In this document: positions 1-8,900 of the stretch, in pieces
Position numbering within the stretch: the first letter of the stretch is position 1
Layout: the number at the start of each line of letters is the position of its first letter
Source of the DNA: Thermoanaerobaculales bacterium
GTDB lineage: Bacteria > Acidobacteriota > Thermoanaerobaculia > Thermoanaerobaculales > Sulfomarinibacteraceae
Direction of reading: 5' to 3'
DNA: 49,181 nt
Assembly (NCBI GenBank): GCA_029287235.1
Contig: JARFRM010000254.1
Location: 1 to 49,181, forward strand
The notes under the pieces: model-generated
What the model saw: only the letters and a program-made list of their open reading frames with translations
Told to the model about the DNA's origin: nothing
Databases searched by the model: none
Made by a program: the position numbers and the translations under genes

Positions 1-579
1 GCCATGCTCACCGGCCAGGTGTTCATCATCGGCGGACTTACCGACCTCAACTCGGACCCCACCGAGCCGTGGCAGACGTTCGGCAGTTTCTTCGCTGAAA
101 AAGAGTTCTTCAAACACATCGAGATCGGGTGGACCCCGTCACAGGATCGGATCTATCTGGACAACCTCCACCTCACGCTATGGCACGCCGATGAGCGCGA
201 GGATCCCGCGCAGCCCTCGGGTTGGGGCGCGAATGTCTCCTGGACGAAGTACATCGCTGGGAAATGGCTGCCGTTCGTTCGTGCCGGCTGGGCCGACGAC
301 GGCGGCAGCCTGATGCAGAAGTCGTTGAGCCTCGGCTTCGGCTACCAGAGGAATCCGGGCAAGAATCTCCTCGGTATCGGCCTCAACTGGGGCGAGCCCA
401 ACGAGGACACCTGGGGACCGGGTCTCCGGGACCAGTACACTGCCGAACTCTTCTACCGTTGGCAGCTCAGCAAGGCCATTGCGATCACTCCCGATCTCCA
501 GTACCTCGTCAACCCGGCCCTCGACCCCGACACCGACTCGATCTGGGTCTTCGGTCTGCGATTGCGGGGGGTGTTGTAG
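1..579 (+). CDS. Carbohydrate-selective porin, OprB-like (C-terminal part)
   Basis: The reading frame is open from the first base of the window, so the 5' end of the gene lies outside; the ATG at position 4 is probably internal. The 192 visible codons are typical of the C-terminal strands of an OprB-type outer-membrane porin: alternating aromatic and polar beta-strand segments (IEIGWTPS, LHLTLWHA, LSLGFGYQ, LLGIGLNWG, YTAELFYRWQ), a late QYLVNPALDPDTDS loop and a final strand IWVFGLRLRGVL. OprB proteins are sugar-diffusion channels of the outer membrane; the substrate cannot be read here. The TAG stop at 577-579 lies inside the first unit of the heptamer array that follows, so the repeat supplies the stop codon. 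Family assignment is from remembered family features, without a search. Confidence 0.75.
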   Translation, partial: AMLTGQVFIIGGLTDLNSDPTEPWQTFGSFFAEKEFFKHIEIGWTPSQDRIYLDNLHLTLWHADEREDPAQPSGWGANVSWTKYIAGKWLPFVRAGWADDGGSLMQKSLSLGFGYQRNPGKNLLGIGLNWGEPNEDTWGPGLRDQYTAELFYRWQLSKAIAITPDLQYLVNPALDPDTDSIWVFGLRLRGVL

Positions 580-625
580 CTGGATGCTGGTTGCTGGTTG
601 CTGGTTGCTGGATAGGATCATCGCA
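576..625 (+). repeat. Heptamer array GTTGCTG (array A1)
   Basis: Five 7-base units follow each other at 576-610: GTAGCTG, GATGCTG and three GTTGCTG. The first contains the porin stop codon. The array is followed by a degenerate unit and then the word CATCGCA (619-625), which also follows the GTTAGCC arrays at 20587 and 22521. An inverted copy, AGCAACCAGCAAC, lies at 1007-1019. The same word recurs near 29694. Confidence 0.85.
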
Positions 626-762
626 CCACGCTGCAGCCCACAGATCACACAGATGGACACAGATTTCATCGCACCATCGCAGCAACCGCAGATAGCGCAG
701 ATCCCATCTCAACCATCGCAGATTGCCCGCAGATCACGCAGATGGACGCAGATCGATCCATC
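626..762. repeat. CACAGAT/CGCAGAT word repeats
   Basis: This part of the spacer is made of imperfect copies of a motif resembling CACAGATCACACAGATGGAC (640-659) and CGCAGATCACGCAGATGGAC (about 729-748), with the word TCATCGCACCA in between. AACCGCAGATAGCGCAG at 684-700 recurs with one mismatch at 39404-39420. No credible coding frame is present. It looks like low-complexity, dispersed repeat DNA between the porin and the DUF481 gene. Confidence 0.7.
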
Positions 763-934
763 GCACCCGTGTAGGAATTCACTGGGTCATCACAAGGCGT
801 TTGTGAGCGGGATCAGCATCTTCTTGGGTGTGTTGCTTGAGGACTTGTGATGACCGAGACGGTGGTTGGAATCTCTACCTCTCACGTTTGAAATGGGATT
901 TCGTAGGGGAGGGGTTGATCCTGCCCGTCAGCTG

Positions 935-1019
935 CTCGTCTCTCGTCACTCGTTTCTCGTCCCACTTCCACCCGGATGCCAGGGGATTCTGCGATGACGA
1001 GTGACGAGCAACCAGCAAC
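935..1019. repeat. Nested inverted heptamer repeat CTCGTCA
   Basis: Four heptamers (CTCGTCT, CTCGTCA, CTCGTTT, CTCGTCC) run from 935 to 962. The inverted copy GACGAGTGACGAG lies at 996-1008, about 33 bases away, and is directly followed by AGCAACCAGCAAC (1007-1019), the inverse of array A1 at 576. Two heptamer families are thus nested, with the GTTGCTG arms outside and the CTCGTCA arms inside. The remaining parts of the 580-1160 spacer show no gene. Confidence 0.75.
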
Positions 1020-1160
1020 GAGTTCTCATCGTGATTCTGATCTGCTTCATCGCCGGATTGATGGCGCGGCGGGCCTTTGTCCGCACGATCGCGCCTCATT
1101 TCCGGGAATGAACCCCCCCCGCGTCACCTTGAATAGAACTGAGAAATTCGAGGAGGATCA

Positions 1161-2258
1161 ATGATGCGAAACAGGTCTGTCTCTCCGCGCACCGCTTTGA
1201 CCGTGCTCGCGCTGGTGCTTGCCACAACGCTGCCCGCCGCCGCCGAGGAAGATCACTTCCTGCCCAAGCCGCCCATGCCGGAGAAATTCGACTGGGTTCA
1301 GATGACCTCCCAGGAGTGGCTCAAGGGTGAGCTCATCTCCATGTACGACGACAGCATGGAGTTCGACAGCAAGGAGTTCAAACTCCAGACCCTCGACTTC
1401 AGCGATGTCAAGGAGGTCCGCTCGGTGGGCACCATGCAGGTGGCCTTCGAGGACGGCACCATCGCCATCGGGCAGATCTTCATCGACGCAACTTCGGTTC
1501 GGGTGATCGGGGACGAGGATCAGGAATTCCCCCGGGCCGATTTACTATCCATCACCGCGGGCGCCCCGAAAGAAATCAACTACTGGTCGATGAAGGCGAG
1601 CGTCGGGGCCAACCTCCGCGAAGGCAACACCGAGCAGATCGAGACCAGCGGACAGATCAACCTGATCCGGCGGACCCCGAAGAACCGCATCAACATCGAT
1701 TATCTCGCCACCTTCAACGAGACCGACGGCAACACCGCGGCGGACAACCAACGTGCGTCGGCGGGCTGGAATCACTACTTCACCAAGCGATTCTTCTGGT
1801 CGCCGGCCTATGGCGAGTGGTTCCGCGACCCCTTCGTCAACATCGCCAGCCGGTGGACGATCGGGATGGGCGCCGGTTACGAGATCATCGACACCAAGAA
1901 GATCGACTGGGAGGTCACCGGCGGTCTCGCATTCCAGACGACGAGCTTTGACTCCGTCGAGGTGGGAGAGCCCGATTCCGCCGACACCCCGGCCCTCGTG
2001 TTGGGCACCCTCTACGACCACGAGCTGACCAAGTGGATGGACTTCCTCTTCGACTACCGTCTGATGATCGTCAACGAGGAGTCGGGAACCTACACGCACC
2101 ACCTCGAGACCGGTTTCGAGTTCGAGCTGACGAGCATTCTCGACTTCGACATCTCCTTCATCTGGGACCGGATCCAGAATCCCCGACCCGACGCCCTGGG
2201 CATCGAGCCGGAGCAGGACGATTTTCGGTTGGTGTTCTTCCTCGGGCTCGATTTCTGA
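1161..2258 (+). CDS. DUF481 family outer-membrane protein
   Basis: This 365-residue exported protein has a signal peptide ending near residue 28 (LTVLALVLATTLPAAAEE). Residues about 35-135 form a small beta domain (GELISMYDDSMEFDSKEF, VAFEDGTIAIGQIFI), and residues about 145-365 are a DUF481/YdiY-type beta-barrel with strands such as ASVGANLREGNTEQ, NRINIDYLATFNETDG and a terminal aromatic strand FRLVFFLGLDF. The family is a salt-stress or cell-envelope group of unclear function in Enterobacteria; the role here is unknown. A strong Shine-Dalgarno AGGAGG (1151-1156) lies 4 bases before ATG 1161, though the next ATG at 1164 is also possible. The gene stands alone behind the repeat-rich spacer. 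Confidence 0.85.
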   Translation: MMRNRSVSPRTALTVLALVLATTLPAAAEEDHFLPKPPMPEKFDWVQMTSQEWLKGELISMYDDSMEFDSKEFKLQTLDFSDVKEVRSVGTMQVAFEDGTIAIGQIFIDATSVRVIGDEDQEFPRADLLSITAGAPKEINYWSMKASVGANLREGNTEQIETSGQINLIRRTPKNRINIDYLATFNETDGNTAADNQRASAGWNHYFTKRFFWSPAYGEWFRDPFVNIASRWTIGMGAGYEIIDTKKIDWEVTGGLAFQTTSFDSVEVGEPDSADTPALVLGTLYDHELTKWMDFLFDYRLMIVNEESGTYTHHLETGFEFELTSILDFDISFIWDRIQNPRPDALGIEPEQDDFRLVFFLGLDF

Positions 2259-2260
2259 CG

Positions 2261-2530
2261 TCAACCAGCGAAGACGGATTTCGCTGTTTCGATGATCCGC
2301 CGGCGAAACCACCGGTGAGCCGGATCATCGTGCTCCCGGCGATGCCAGATCAGAAACAGGTCTACCGGTTCCGTCTCGATCGGCAGAGGTGCAACATCGA
2401 GCTGACTCAGCAACCCCAACTTCATCACCTCGAGTTGGGTCGTGATTCGGTCGGTTCCGACGATCATCGAGGCGAGCGTTCCGAAGTTCGGCACCGTGAT
2501 CCTGACACGGTCGAAACCAAGCTGGGCACA
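2261..2530 (-). pseudogene. LysR-type regulator, C-terminal remnant
   Basis: On the minus strand a frame ending in a stop at 2261-2263 encodes about 88 residues that read like the end of a LysR effector-binding domain: RVRITVPNF, MIVGTDRITTQ, then DLFLIWHRREHDDPAHRWFR and RRIIETAK. The pattern VTVPxF...GTD...WHxRxxxDPAHRWxR is typical of the NahR/NodD-like LysR group. Homology stops near 2510-2530, and no DNA-binding domain or rest of the effector domain follows; the frame then runs antisense into the DUF1254 gene. It is a fragment of a roughly 300-residue regulator, left by a rearrangement. The family call rests on motif recognition. Confidence 0.65.
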
Positions 2531-3925
2531 CTCGAGTTCTTTGACGGGATTCCCAACGAGAAGGCCGCCGAGGCGCTCTTTGTCAATCTCGATCTCAACC
2601 GCGCTCTTCAGGCCTTTCTGAATGGAATGCCGGCCTCGAACTTCGAGGCCGGCCGCGCAGGCCACATTGCCCTCGGCCAGGTAAACGCCAATCAGGCCAT
2701 CATCTTCGACGGGTTGATGGACAGCAACTCGCTATTTCTCACCGGCAACGCGGGCACGGTGTACTTCACGACCTTTCTCGATCTCGAGAGAGACGGTCCG
2801 ACCGTCGTCGAGATCCCGGCCGGGACGGGGCCGGGAATCATGATCGACTCGTTTTCGCGAAACGTCGTCGACATGGGCCCTCCCGGTCCCCATCGCGGCC
2901 AAGGCGGCACGTTCCTGATCCTGCCTCCCGGGTATGAAGCGGCGGATTTCGATGGGCTCATTCCGCAGGGCGTCTACACGATTGCCCAGTCGCGCAGCTA
3001 CGCGGTTTGGGCACTGGTGCGGGGATTCCTCAAAGACGGCAAACCGGACCATTCCAGCAGCCTGTTCAGAAGCGGCATCAAGATCTATCCGCTCAGCAGA
3101 GCCGCCAACCCGCCCGAGATGGAGTTCATCGAGGGAACCGGGAAGGACTTCAATACCGTTCATGCCGCAAACGTCCGATTCTTCGAGGAGCTCCACACCG
3201 TGGTCGACCGCGAACCCCTCGAGTTTCTCGACCCCGAGCTCCGGGGTCTCTTCGCCTCCATCGGGATCCAGAAAGGCTCGCCGTTTGCCCCGGATGAGAG
3301 GATGAAGGAGATCCTCGAACAAGCGGCGCGGTTGGGCAATGCCACCGCACGAGCCCTGTTCTGGTACGAGCGGGAACAGGACGAATTCCTCTACGAGGAC
3401 AGCTATTGGAAACGTGGCATGATCGGTAACTCGCATGAGTGGATCAGCGATCAAGGCCTGGGCGGGCGCAACATCGATGCGCGAGCACAGTACTTCTACA
3501 TGGCTACCTTCAACTCCCCGGCCATGGTTTGGAAGCTGATCGGCAAGGGATCCCAATATGCTTGGGGATATCTGGACGGCAACGGCGACTATCTCGACGG
3601 CGGCAAGAACTACACGCTGAACCTGCCAGGGGATGCGCCCGCCGAAAAGTTCATGTCGATCGTGGTCTACGATTCGCAGACCCGTTCCATGTTGCAGACC
3701 GATCAGCCTTATCCGAACAAGAACAACAAACGAGACAGGTTGATCACCAACGACGACGGGTCCATCGACCTCTATTTCGGACCCAGTGCTCCCGAGGGCA
3801 AGGAAGCCAACTGGATCCAGACTGTCCCGGGCAAGGGCTGGTTCTGCCTGCTGCGTCTCTACAGTCCGACGGAGCCATGGTTCGACAAGACCTGGCGCCC
3901 GGGCGATATCGAATTGGTCGAATAG
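2342..3925 (+). CDS. DUF1254/DUF1214 protein, apparently 5'-truncated
   Basis: From about position 2504 the frame matches the DUF1254-DUF1214 family: it begins with DTVETKLGTLEFFDGIP, then IFDGLMDSNSLFLTGN and FLILPPGYE, and the C-terminal DUF1214 part has YFYMATFNSPAM and PAEKFMSIVVYDSQTRSM. Members usually start with a signal peptide and 30-50 residues before this point. Here the upstream sequence is an inverted LysR remnant and gives no signal peptide. ATG 2342 is the only nearby in-frame ATG but would translate antisense LysR sequence, so the true start is unclear and the gene may be defective or may make a cytosolic protein. The rest of the frame (about 470 codons) is intact. Biochemical function is not established for the family. 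The next small gene begins at the base after the stop. Confidence 0.75.
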   Translation: MPDQKQVYRFRLDRQRCNIELTQQPQLHHLELGRDSVGSDDHRGERSEVRHRDPDTVETKLGTLEFFDGIPNEKAAEALFVNLDLNRALQAFLNGMPASNFEAGRAGHIALGQVNANQAIIFDGLMDSNSLFLTGNAGTVYFTTFLDLERDGPTVVEIPAGTGPGIMIDSFSRNVVDMGPPGPHRGQGGTFLILPPGYEAADFDGLIPQGVYTIAQSRSYAVWALVRGFLKDGKPDHSSSLFRSGIKIYPLSRAANPPEMEFIEGTGKDFNTVHAANVRFFEELHTVVDREPLEFLDPELRGLFASIGIQKGSPFAPDERMKEILEQAARLGNATARALFWYEREQDEFLYEDSYWKRGMIGNSHEWISDQGLGGRNIDARAQYFYMATFNSPAMVWKLIGKGSQYAWGYLDGNGDYLDGGKNYTLNLPGDAPAEKFMSIVVYDSQTRSMLQTDQPYPNKNNKRDRLITNDDGSIDLYFGPSAPEGKEANWIQTVPGKGWFCLLRLYSPTEPWFDKTWRPGDIELVE

Positions 3926-4132
3926 ATGCTCAACGACGATCAGATCTTCGCCTGGGCCGAGCTCGCCGAGGCCGACGTGGCCCGACTCAAGGGTCTCCTC
4001 CGCCGCGGCGGCGATCGCTACCGGATGCACGATCCCACGAGTTGGCCGAATCAAGCCAAGCTCGCCGCCGAAGGCAGGTGGGAAGGGCTCGAGGAGTATC
4101 AGGACGTGCTCCAGGGCGGGAGGGAATCCTGA
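3926..4132 (+). CDS. Small conserved-looking hypothetical protein
   Basis: A 68-residue frame starts with ATG immediately after the TAG of the DUF1254 gene, which suggests translational coupling. It is acidic-basic, soluble and helical (DDQIFAWAELAEADVARL, RYRMHDPTSWPNQAKLAAEG, RWEGLEEYQDVLQGG) with no signal peptide or membrane segment. The composition resembles a real small protein more than a random frame in GC-rich DNA. I do not recognise a named family and give no function. Confidence 0.55.
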   Translation: MLNDDQIFAWAELAEADVARLKGLLRRGGDRYRMHDPTSWPNQAKLAAEGRWEGLEEYQDVLQGGRES

Positions 4133-4298
4133 GGGCCGATGCACCAAACTCTCATCGCGTGGAGCGCGACCGACTTCAATCGACCGTGGTACGATCAATC
4201 GGCTAAAAAACCAGTCTGGCATGACCTTTTTCGTGTTTTTCAACGTGTTTTGTCTCATGTAAAACGGAAACTCGAAACAACAACCAAGGAGGATTGCG

Positions 4299-4688
4299 AT
4301 GAACCCAAAAAAACTCTGGATACTGGCGTTTGCGATGGTGATCTTTGCCGCCCCGGTCGTTGCGGGAGATGCCGTGCAGATGTGGAGATGCGAAATGGAC
4401 GATGAGGCTGACGAGGAGATGATCGAAGCACACAGTGCCGAGTGGCTCGCAGCCGCCAAAAAGGTTGATGGTGGCGCCAACATCACAGCTCACGTTTTCT
4501 TCCCGATCGCCGTCAATGCCACGGGTGAGATGGACTTCATGTATGTCGTCACCTGGCCTTCGTTCACGGAGTTTGGCAAGTTCTGGGACGCATACTCCGA
4601 TTCGGATGCAGCGGACATCGAAGAGGATGCGACCGGTTTGGTCGTCTGCCCGGACAGCGTCGTATGGGAGTCGGTCACGATCGAGTAG
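4299..4688 (+). CDS. Small secreted protein of unknown function
   Basis: A 129-residue protein has a clear signal peptide (KKLWILAFAMVIFAAPVVAG, cleavage near residue 22) and an acidic mature part with two cysteines (WRCEMDDEADEEM and GLVVCPDSVVWESV), which could form one disulfide. The middle (FFPIAVNATGEMDFMYVVTW, FGKFWDAYSDSDA) looks like a ferredoxin-like alpha/beta fold of the NIPSNAP or antibiotic-monooxygenase type, but that is only an impression. A strong AAGGAGG (4287-4293) precedes ATG 4299. The 166-base region upstream is noticeably AT-richer than its surroundings and probably holds the promoter. Confidence 0.7.
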   Translation: MNPKKLWILAFAMVIFAAPVVAGDAVQMWRCEMDDEADEEMIEAHSAEWLAAAKKVDGGANITAHVFFPIAVNATGEMDFMYVVTWPSFTEFGKFWDAYSDSDAADIEEDATGLVVCPDSVVWESVTIE

Positions 4689-4840
4689 ACAGTACGGGAA
4701 TCGGTCCCGGCCCGTCGCGAGGCCGGGTCTGACTCGTCAACGCTGACTCAATCCACGTATCAATCCGATCCGCACCCGGACTCGGTAGGGGGGTTCTTCC
4801 CCGGGTGATTTTGCGTTCACCTAGCCATGGAGGGGATTTG

Positions 4841-5896
4841 ATGTCGAAGTCGATGGTCTGGAGCTGTAACGAATGGGACCCGCTGGAGGAAGTGATCGTG
4901 GGGAATCCGCTCCGCGCACGTTTCCCGACGGCAGACCCGAGCACGCGACTGGCGGAGTTCCCCGACCGTTCCCTCGAGGACATCCCGCAGGGCCCCTTTC
5001 CGCAGCAGATCATCGACGAGACGGAAGAAGATCTGGGGGCCTTCGTCGCAGTCCTGAAAGAAGCGGGCGTCACGGTCAAACGTCCGGAGACATGGCCGCA
5101 CGAAGCGACCTTCTCCACGATCCACTGGGAGTCTAAGGGGTTCTACAACTACTGCCCCCGCGACATCATGCTCGTGGTTGCCGACCAGATCATCGAAACA
5201 CCGAATGTCATCCGCAGCCGCGCCCAGGAGGCGTTCGGCTACCGCTCCATCCTGGTTGACTACCTCAAGTCAGGCGCGAAATGGTACGGGGCTCCGAAAC
5301 CCATGCTCCGGGACGAGCTCTTCGACGTCGACCTCAGCAGACCCACGCCGCGCAACGACGAGCCGGCCTTCGATGCAGCCAACGTCTTGCGTCTCGGCCG
5401 GGATCTGATCTATCTGGTCAGCGCCACCGGGAACGAACTCGGGGGCCAATGGTTGCAGACGCTCCTCGGTGAGGAGTTCCGTGTCCACTTCCTCAAGGAT
5501 GTCTATTTCGGCAGCCATATCGACTCGACGTTTGCGGCGTTGCGTCCCGGATTGGCGCTCTGCAGTCCGGCCCGAGTCAACGACGAAACCATGCCCGAGA
5601 TTCTGAAGCAGTGGGAGGTCATCTACAGCCCGCCGATGGAGGGTCAGGACACGCACGACGCCGACTATCTCTCCAGGAGCATCGGCAGCAAGTGGATCGA
5701 TATGAACGTCTTCAGCATCAATCCGAATCTGGTCGTGGCCGATCGAGACCAGACGGCCCTGATCAAGCTGCTCGAGCGACACGGCATCGATGTCATCCGC
5801 CTCAAGCTTCGACACTCCAAGTTGTTGGGCGGTGGGTTCCATTGTGTAACGCTCGACGTTCGCCGTGTCGGACCCCTCGAGCGGTACTTCGACTGA
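4841..5896 (+). CDS. Amidinotransferase, AGAT/GATM family
   Basis: This 351-residue cytosolic enzyme belongs to the L-arginine:glycine amidinotransferase family, which moves the amidino group of arginine onto a primary amine of glycine, lysine, ornithine or a pathway intermediate. It starts EWDPLEEVIVGNP, the usual family opening. The catalytic triad can be placed: Asp178 in AFDAANVL, His226 in GSHIDSTFAAL and Cys335 in GGGFHCVTLDVRR. The spacing (48 and 109) is close to that in human AGAT (254, 303, 407). ATG 4841 follows GGAGGGG; the frame is open further upstream but without homology. It lies 42 bases before the A-T synthetase and probably shares its pathway, as CyrA does in cylindrospermopsin synthesis. 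The acceptor amine cannot be read from sequence. Confidence 0.88.
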   Translation: MSKSMVWSCNEWDPLEEVIVGNPLRARFPTADPSTRLAEFPDRSLEDIPQGPFPQQIIDETEEDLGAFVAVLKEAGVTVKRPETWPHEATFSTIHWESKGFYNYCPRDIMLVVADQIIETPNVIRSRAQEAFGYRSILVDYLKSGAKWYGAPKPMLRDELFDVDLSRPTPRNDEPAFDAANVLRLGRDLIYLVSATGNELGGQWLQTLLGEEFRVHFLKDVYFGSHIDSTFAALRPGLALCSPARVNDETMPEILKQWEVIYSPPMEGQDTHDADYLSRSIGSKWIDMNVFSINPNLVVADRDQTALIKLLERHGIDVIRLKLRHSKLLGGGFHCVTLDVRRVGPLERYFD

Positions 5897-5926
5897 GCCG
5901 CCGTGCGGTCACCATCCCCGATCTCC

Positions 5927-5932
5927 TAAGAT
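5927..5932 (+). promoter_or_regulatory. Possible -10 element of the synthetase gene
   Basis: TAAGAT ends 6 bases before ATG 5939, and there is no clear Shine-Dalgarno sequence between. A transcript from here would start at or next to the ATG, giving a leaderless mRNA. No good -35 hexamer is visible, so the gene may instead be read through from the amidinotransferase. Confidence 0.3.
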
Positions 5933-5938
5933 CACGAC

Positions 5939-8900
5939 ATGACAGCCCAAGTCCTGGCCACCACCCTCCTGGTTCTCTTCGTCCTGATCTATGCGGCGTG
6001 GCGGCGGTATCTCTGGGTGGCCGAACACGCAGAGCGCGAGGCGAACGATACCTGTCCCTACAGCCTGACGGATGTCTTCGGCAATCAGCACCTCGCCAAA
6101 ATCCCGCACCAGAAGGGAGTCCTCTGGCTGACGGAGGTGTTCAGCCGCTCCGCCAGCAAGTTCCCTGACCACATCGCCCTGCAGATACCCCACACCGGGG
6201 AGTCCCTGACCTTCGCAGAGCTCGACGCACGGGCGAACGCCGTCGCTGCCGCCGTGTCCCCCCTCCTCACCGGACCGGACCAGGTCGTGGCCGTCGCCAT
6301 GGAACAGGACAACTGGCAGATCGTGGCGGCTCACCTCGGCATTCTCAAGGCCGGCGGCGCCGTGATGTTCCTCGACACCACCCTGCCCGATGCCCTGATC
6401 ACTCACATGATCGAGGACGCCCAACCGGTGGTCGTTCTCACCCGTGGTCAGGACGGTTTTCGCGATCTGCCCACGATCGACCTGCTGACACTGCCTGAGG
6501 CCGGTTCCGGGATCAAGCCACCGCCGTGGCTCGACGACCCGACACAGCGCCTCGCAACCATCTTCTACACCAGCGGAACCACCGGGAAGCCCAAAGGTGT
6601 CGAGTGCCCCCACGCAGGCTACGTCAATCTCGCCCTGAGCTACGCCGACTACTTCGACCTCGCTCCCGGATTGGACGCGACGACGCTGACATCGTCACTC
6701 GGCTACGACGGGAGCATCTCGGAGATGTACAGCGCCTGGGTGTCGGGCTGCGCCGTTGTCATGCTGACCAAGGAGCAGATCCGATCAGGCCCGGATCTCG
6801 TCCCGATCCTCCGCGAGGCAGAGGTCACGGTGCTCTTCTGTCCTCCCGTGCTGCTGACCACCCTCACGCCCTCCCCCGAAATTGATCTCCCCTACCCGGT
6901 GTGCCGCTATGTGGTCCCTGCGGGCGAAGCCTTCCCCGCAGCGCTCGTGGAACCGTGGACGCGGGCGAGACGGCAGATCATCAACACCTACGGCCCGACC
7001 GAGGCGAGCACCGACACGAGCCGCCAGAGCCTACGACCCGGGGAGCCCGTCACGATCGGCTCGCCCTTTGCCAACGTCACCTATGTCATTCTCGAGATCG
7101 GCGGTCTCCGGCCTCTGCCCCACGGCGAGACCGGCGAGCTCTGCATCGGTGGAGTACACGTCGCGCGCGGTTACCGCAATCTGCCGGAGGAGACGGCGGC
7201 GAAGTTCATCGACCACCCGGAGTTCGGACGTCTGTACCGAACGGGCGACAGATGCAGGATCGACGGCCGGACCCAACGCGTCGAATTTCTCGGTCGGATC
7301 GACACACAGCTCAAGGTCCGCGGGCACCGGGTCGAAACCCAGGCGGTCGAAGACATCCTTCAAACGCAGTTCAGCGAGATCGACGCCGCGGTCCTGGACT
7401 ACCAGGGCGATGAGCTGATTGCCTTTGTCGCCGCGCCGTCGCTTGATGAAGCGTCTCCAACCGAGGTCCATCCCGCTCCTGCGGAGTGGGCCGACCGGGT
7501 CGCTTCGATCCTGGCGAAACAGCTTCCGGGACCCTCGATCCCGTCGAGGATCTTCCTCGTGGATGGATTCGTGATGAAACCGGTGTCCGGGAAGATCGAC
7601 CGGAAGCGCCTTCCCGACCTCTCACGTGTCCTGAATCGGAGCGAACCGGACGAGGAGGGAGCCTCGGAGTGGTTGCCGCTCCAGACGCGCCCGACAGATG
7701 CCGAACGCGCCAGCATGATCGACGCCTCCGAGGAGGTCGAACCTTGCGATGAGCGGGTGCTGGAGATCTGCAGGGAGGTCTTCGACGCCCCGTTGGGATG
7801 GGACGACGCCTTCGCCGATCACGGCGGGCACTCCATCGTCATCGCCAGTCTGGCGCAACGACTGCAGGCCGAAGGATGGGCGGTCCCTGTACGCGCGCTC
7901 CTGAGCGACTGCGACACCGCCCGAAGAATCGCTCAACGTCCACTCAAGACCGAGCGAGTGATCGACTCCTCCGCAACACCGGCTCGGCAGGATCCTGTCC
8001 TCTTCGAACGCGATGAGAAGGCGGCACGGGTGCTCTCGGTCGGGTATTTCACCACCCTACAGGTCTTCTTTCTGCTGCTGCTTTTTGCACCGACAACGCT
8101 GGGTTTCCTCGCGTTCGTCGCATTCGCGGAGATCGGTGAGTTCTTCATGACCGCCGCTCTCTGGGAGTTTGTCGCCGTCGGCTTGGTGATGCATCTGGTG
8201 GCACTGACCCTCCCCTTCGCCAGCCTGCTCTGGGTCATGGTGATCAAGTTCTTTATGGGTGGCCACCTCTACAAGAACAGAGTGACGCCCGGCGTCTACC
8301 CCAAGTGGAGTCGAATGCACCTGCGCGTCTGGTGCATCAGGCGGTTGGAGAGATCGGTGCTCCAGCCGCTCGGGACCCTGTTCCGCAGCGCACCGCTCAT
8401 GGCCTATGTCTTACGGCGTCTCGGTGCGGACATCGGTGCGAATCTCCAGAGCGCGCACGACGTGGAGTTCAGCGGGCCGTTCGATCTGCTGACCGTCGGC
8501 GATGATGTCGCCATCCAGGGCGGCGCCGGTATCTCGGTTTCGAGGTGGGTGGGTAACGAGCTGCATCTCGGCCCGGTTCACCTGGGCACCGACTGTAAGA
8601 TCGGGATGCGGGCCGCCGTCGCCGACAACGTCTCCGTAGGTCGCGGCAGCTGGATCACGCCACTCACTCCCGTCCTGCACAACGTCGGCGACTGGGAAAT
8701 GTGGGACGGAGCTCCGGCCCGTTTCGCCGGCCGCTGCGCGAAGATGCAGCGCCCCGGAAACCACTGCCGCCCTGCGTTCTCCGCCTGGCTCACGGAGACG
8801 CTCAACATCCTGATGCAGGTCTTCCTGGATTTTGTCCTGATTGTCGGCCCCACCACCGCCATCACCTGGTTCGCCACCGCTCTCATCCCCTCTCGAGCGA

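Noticed and set aside
2732-4486. Minus-strand frame of about 580 codons opposite the DUF1254 gene
   Set aside because: Antisense to conserved DUF1254/DUF1214 motifs and with no recognisable domain. Only the separate part at 2261-2530 shows true homology.
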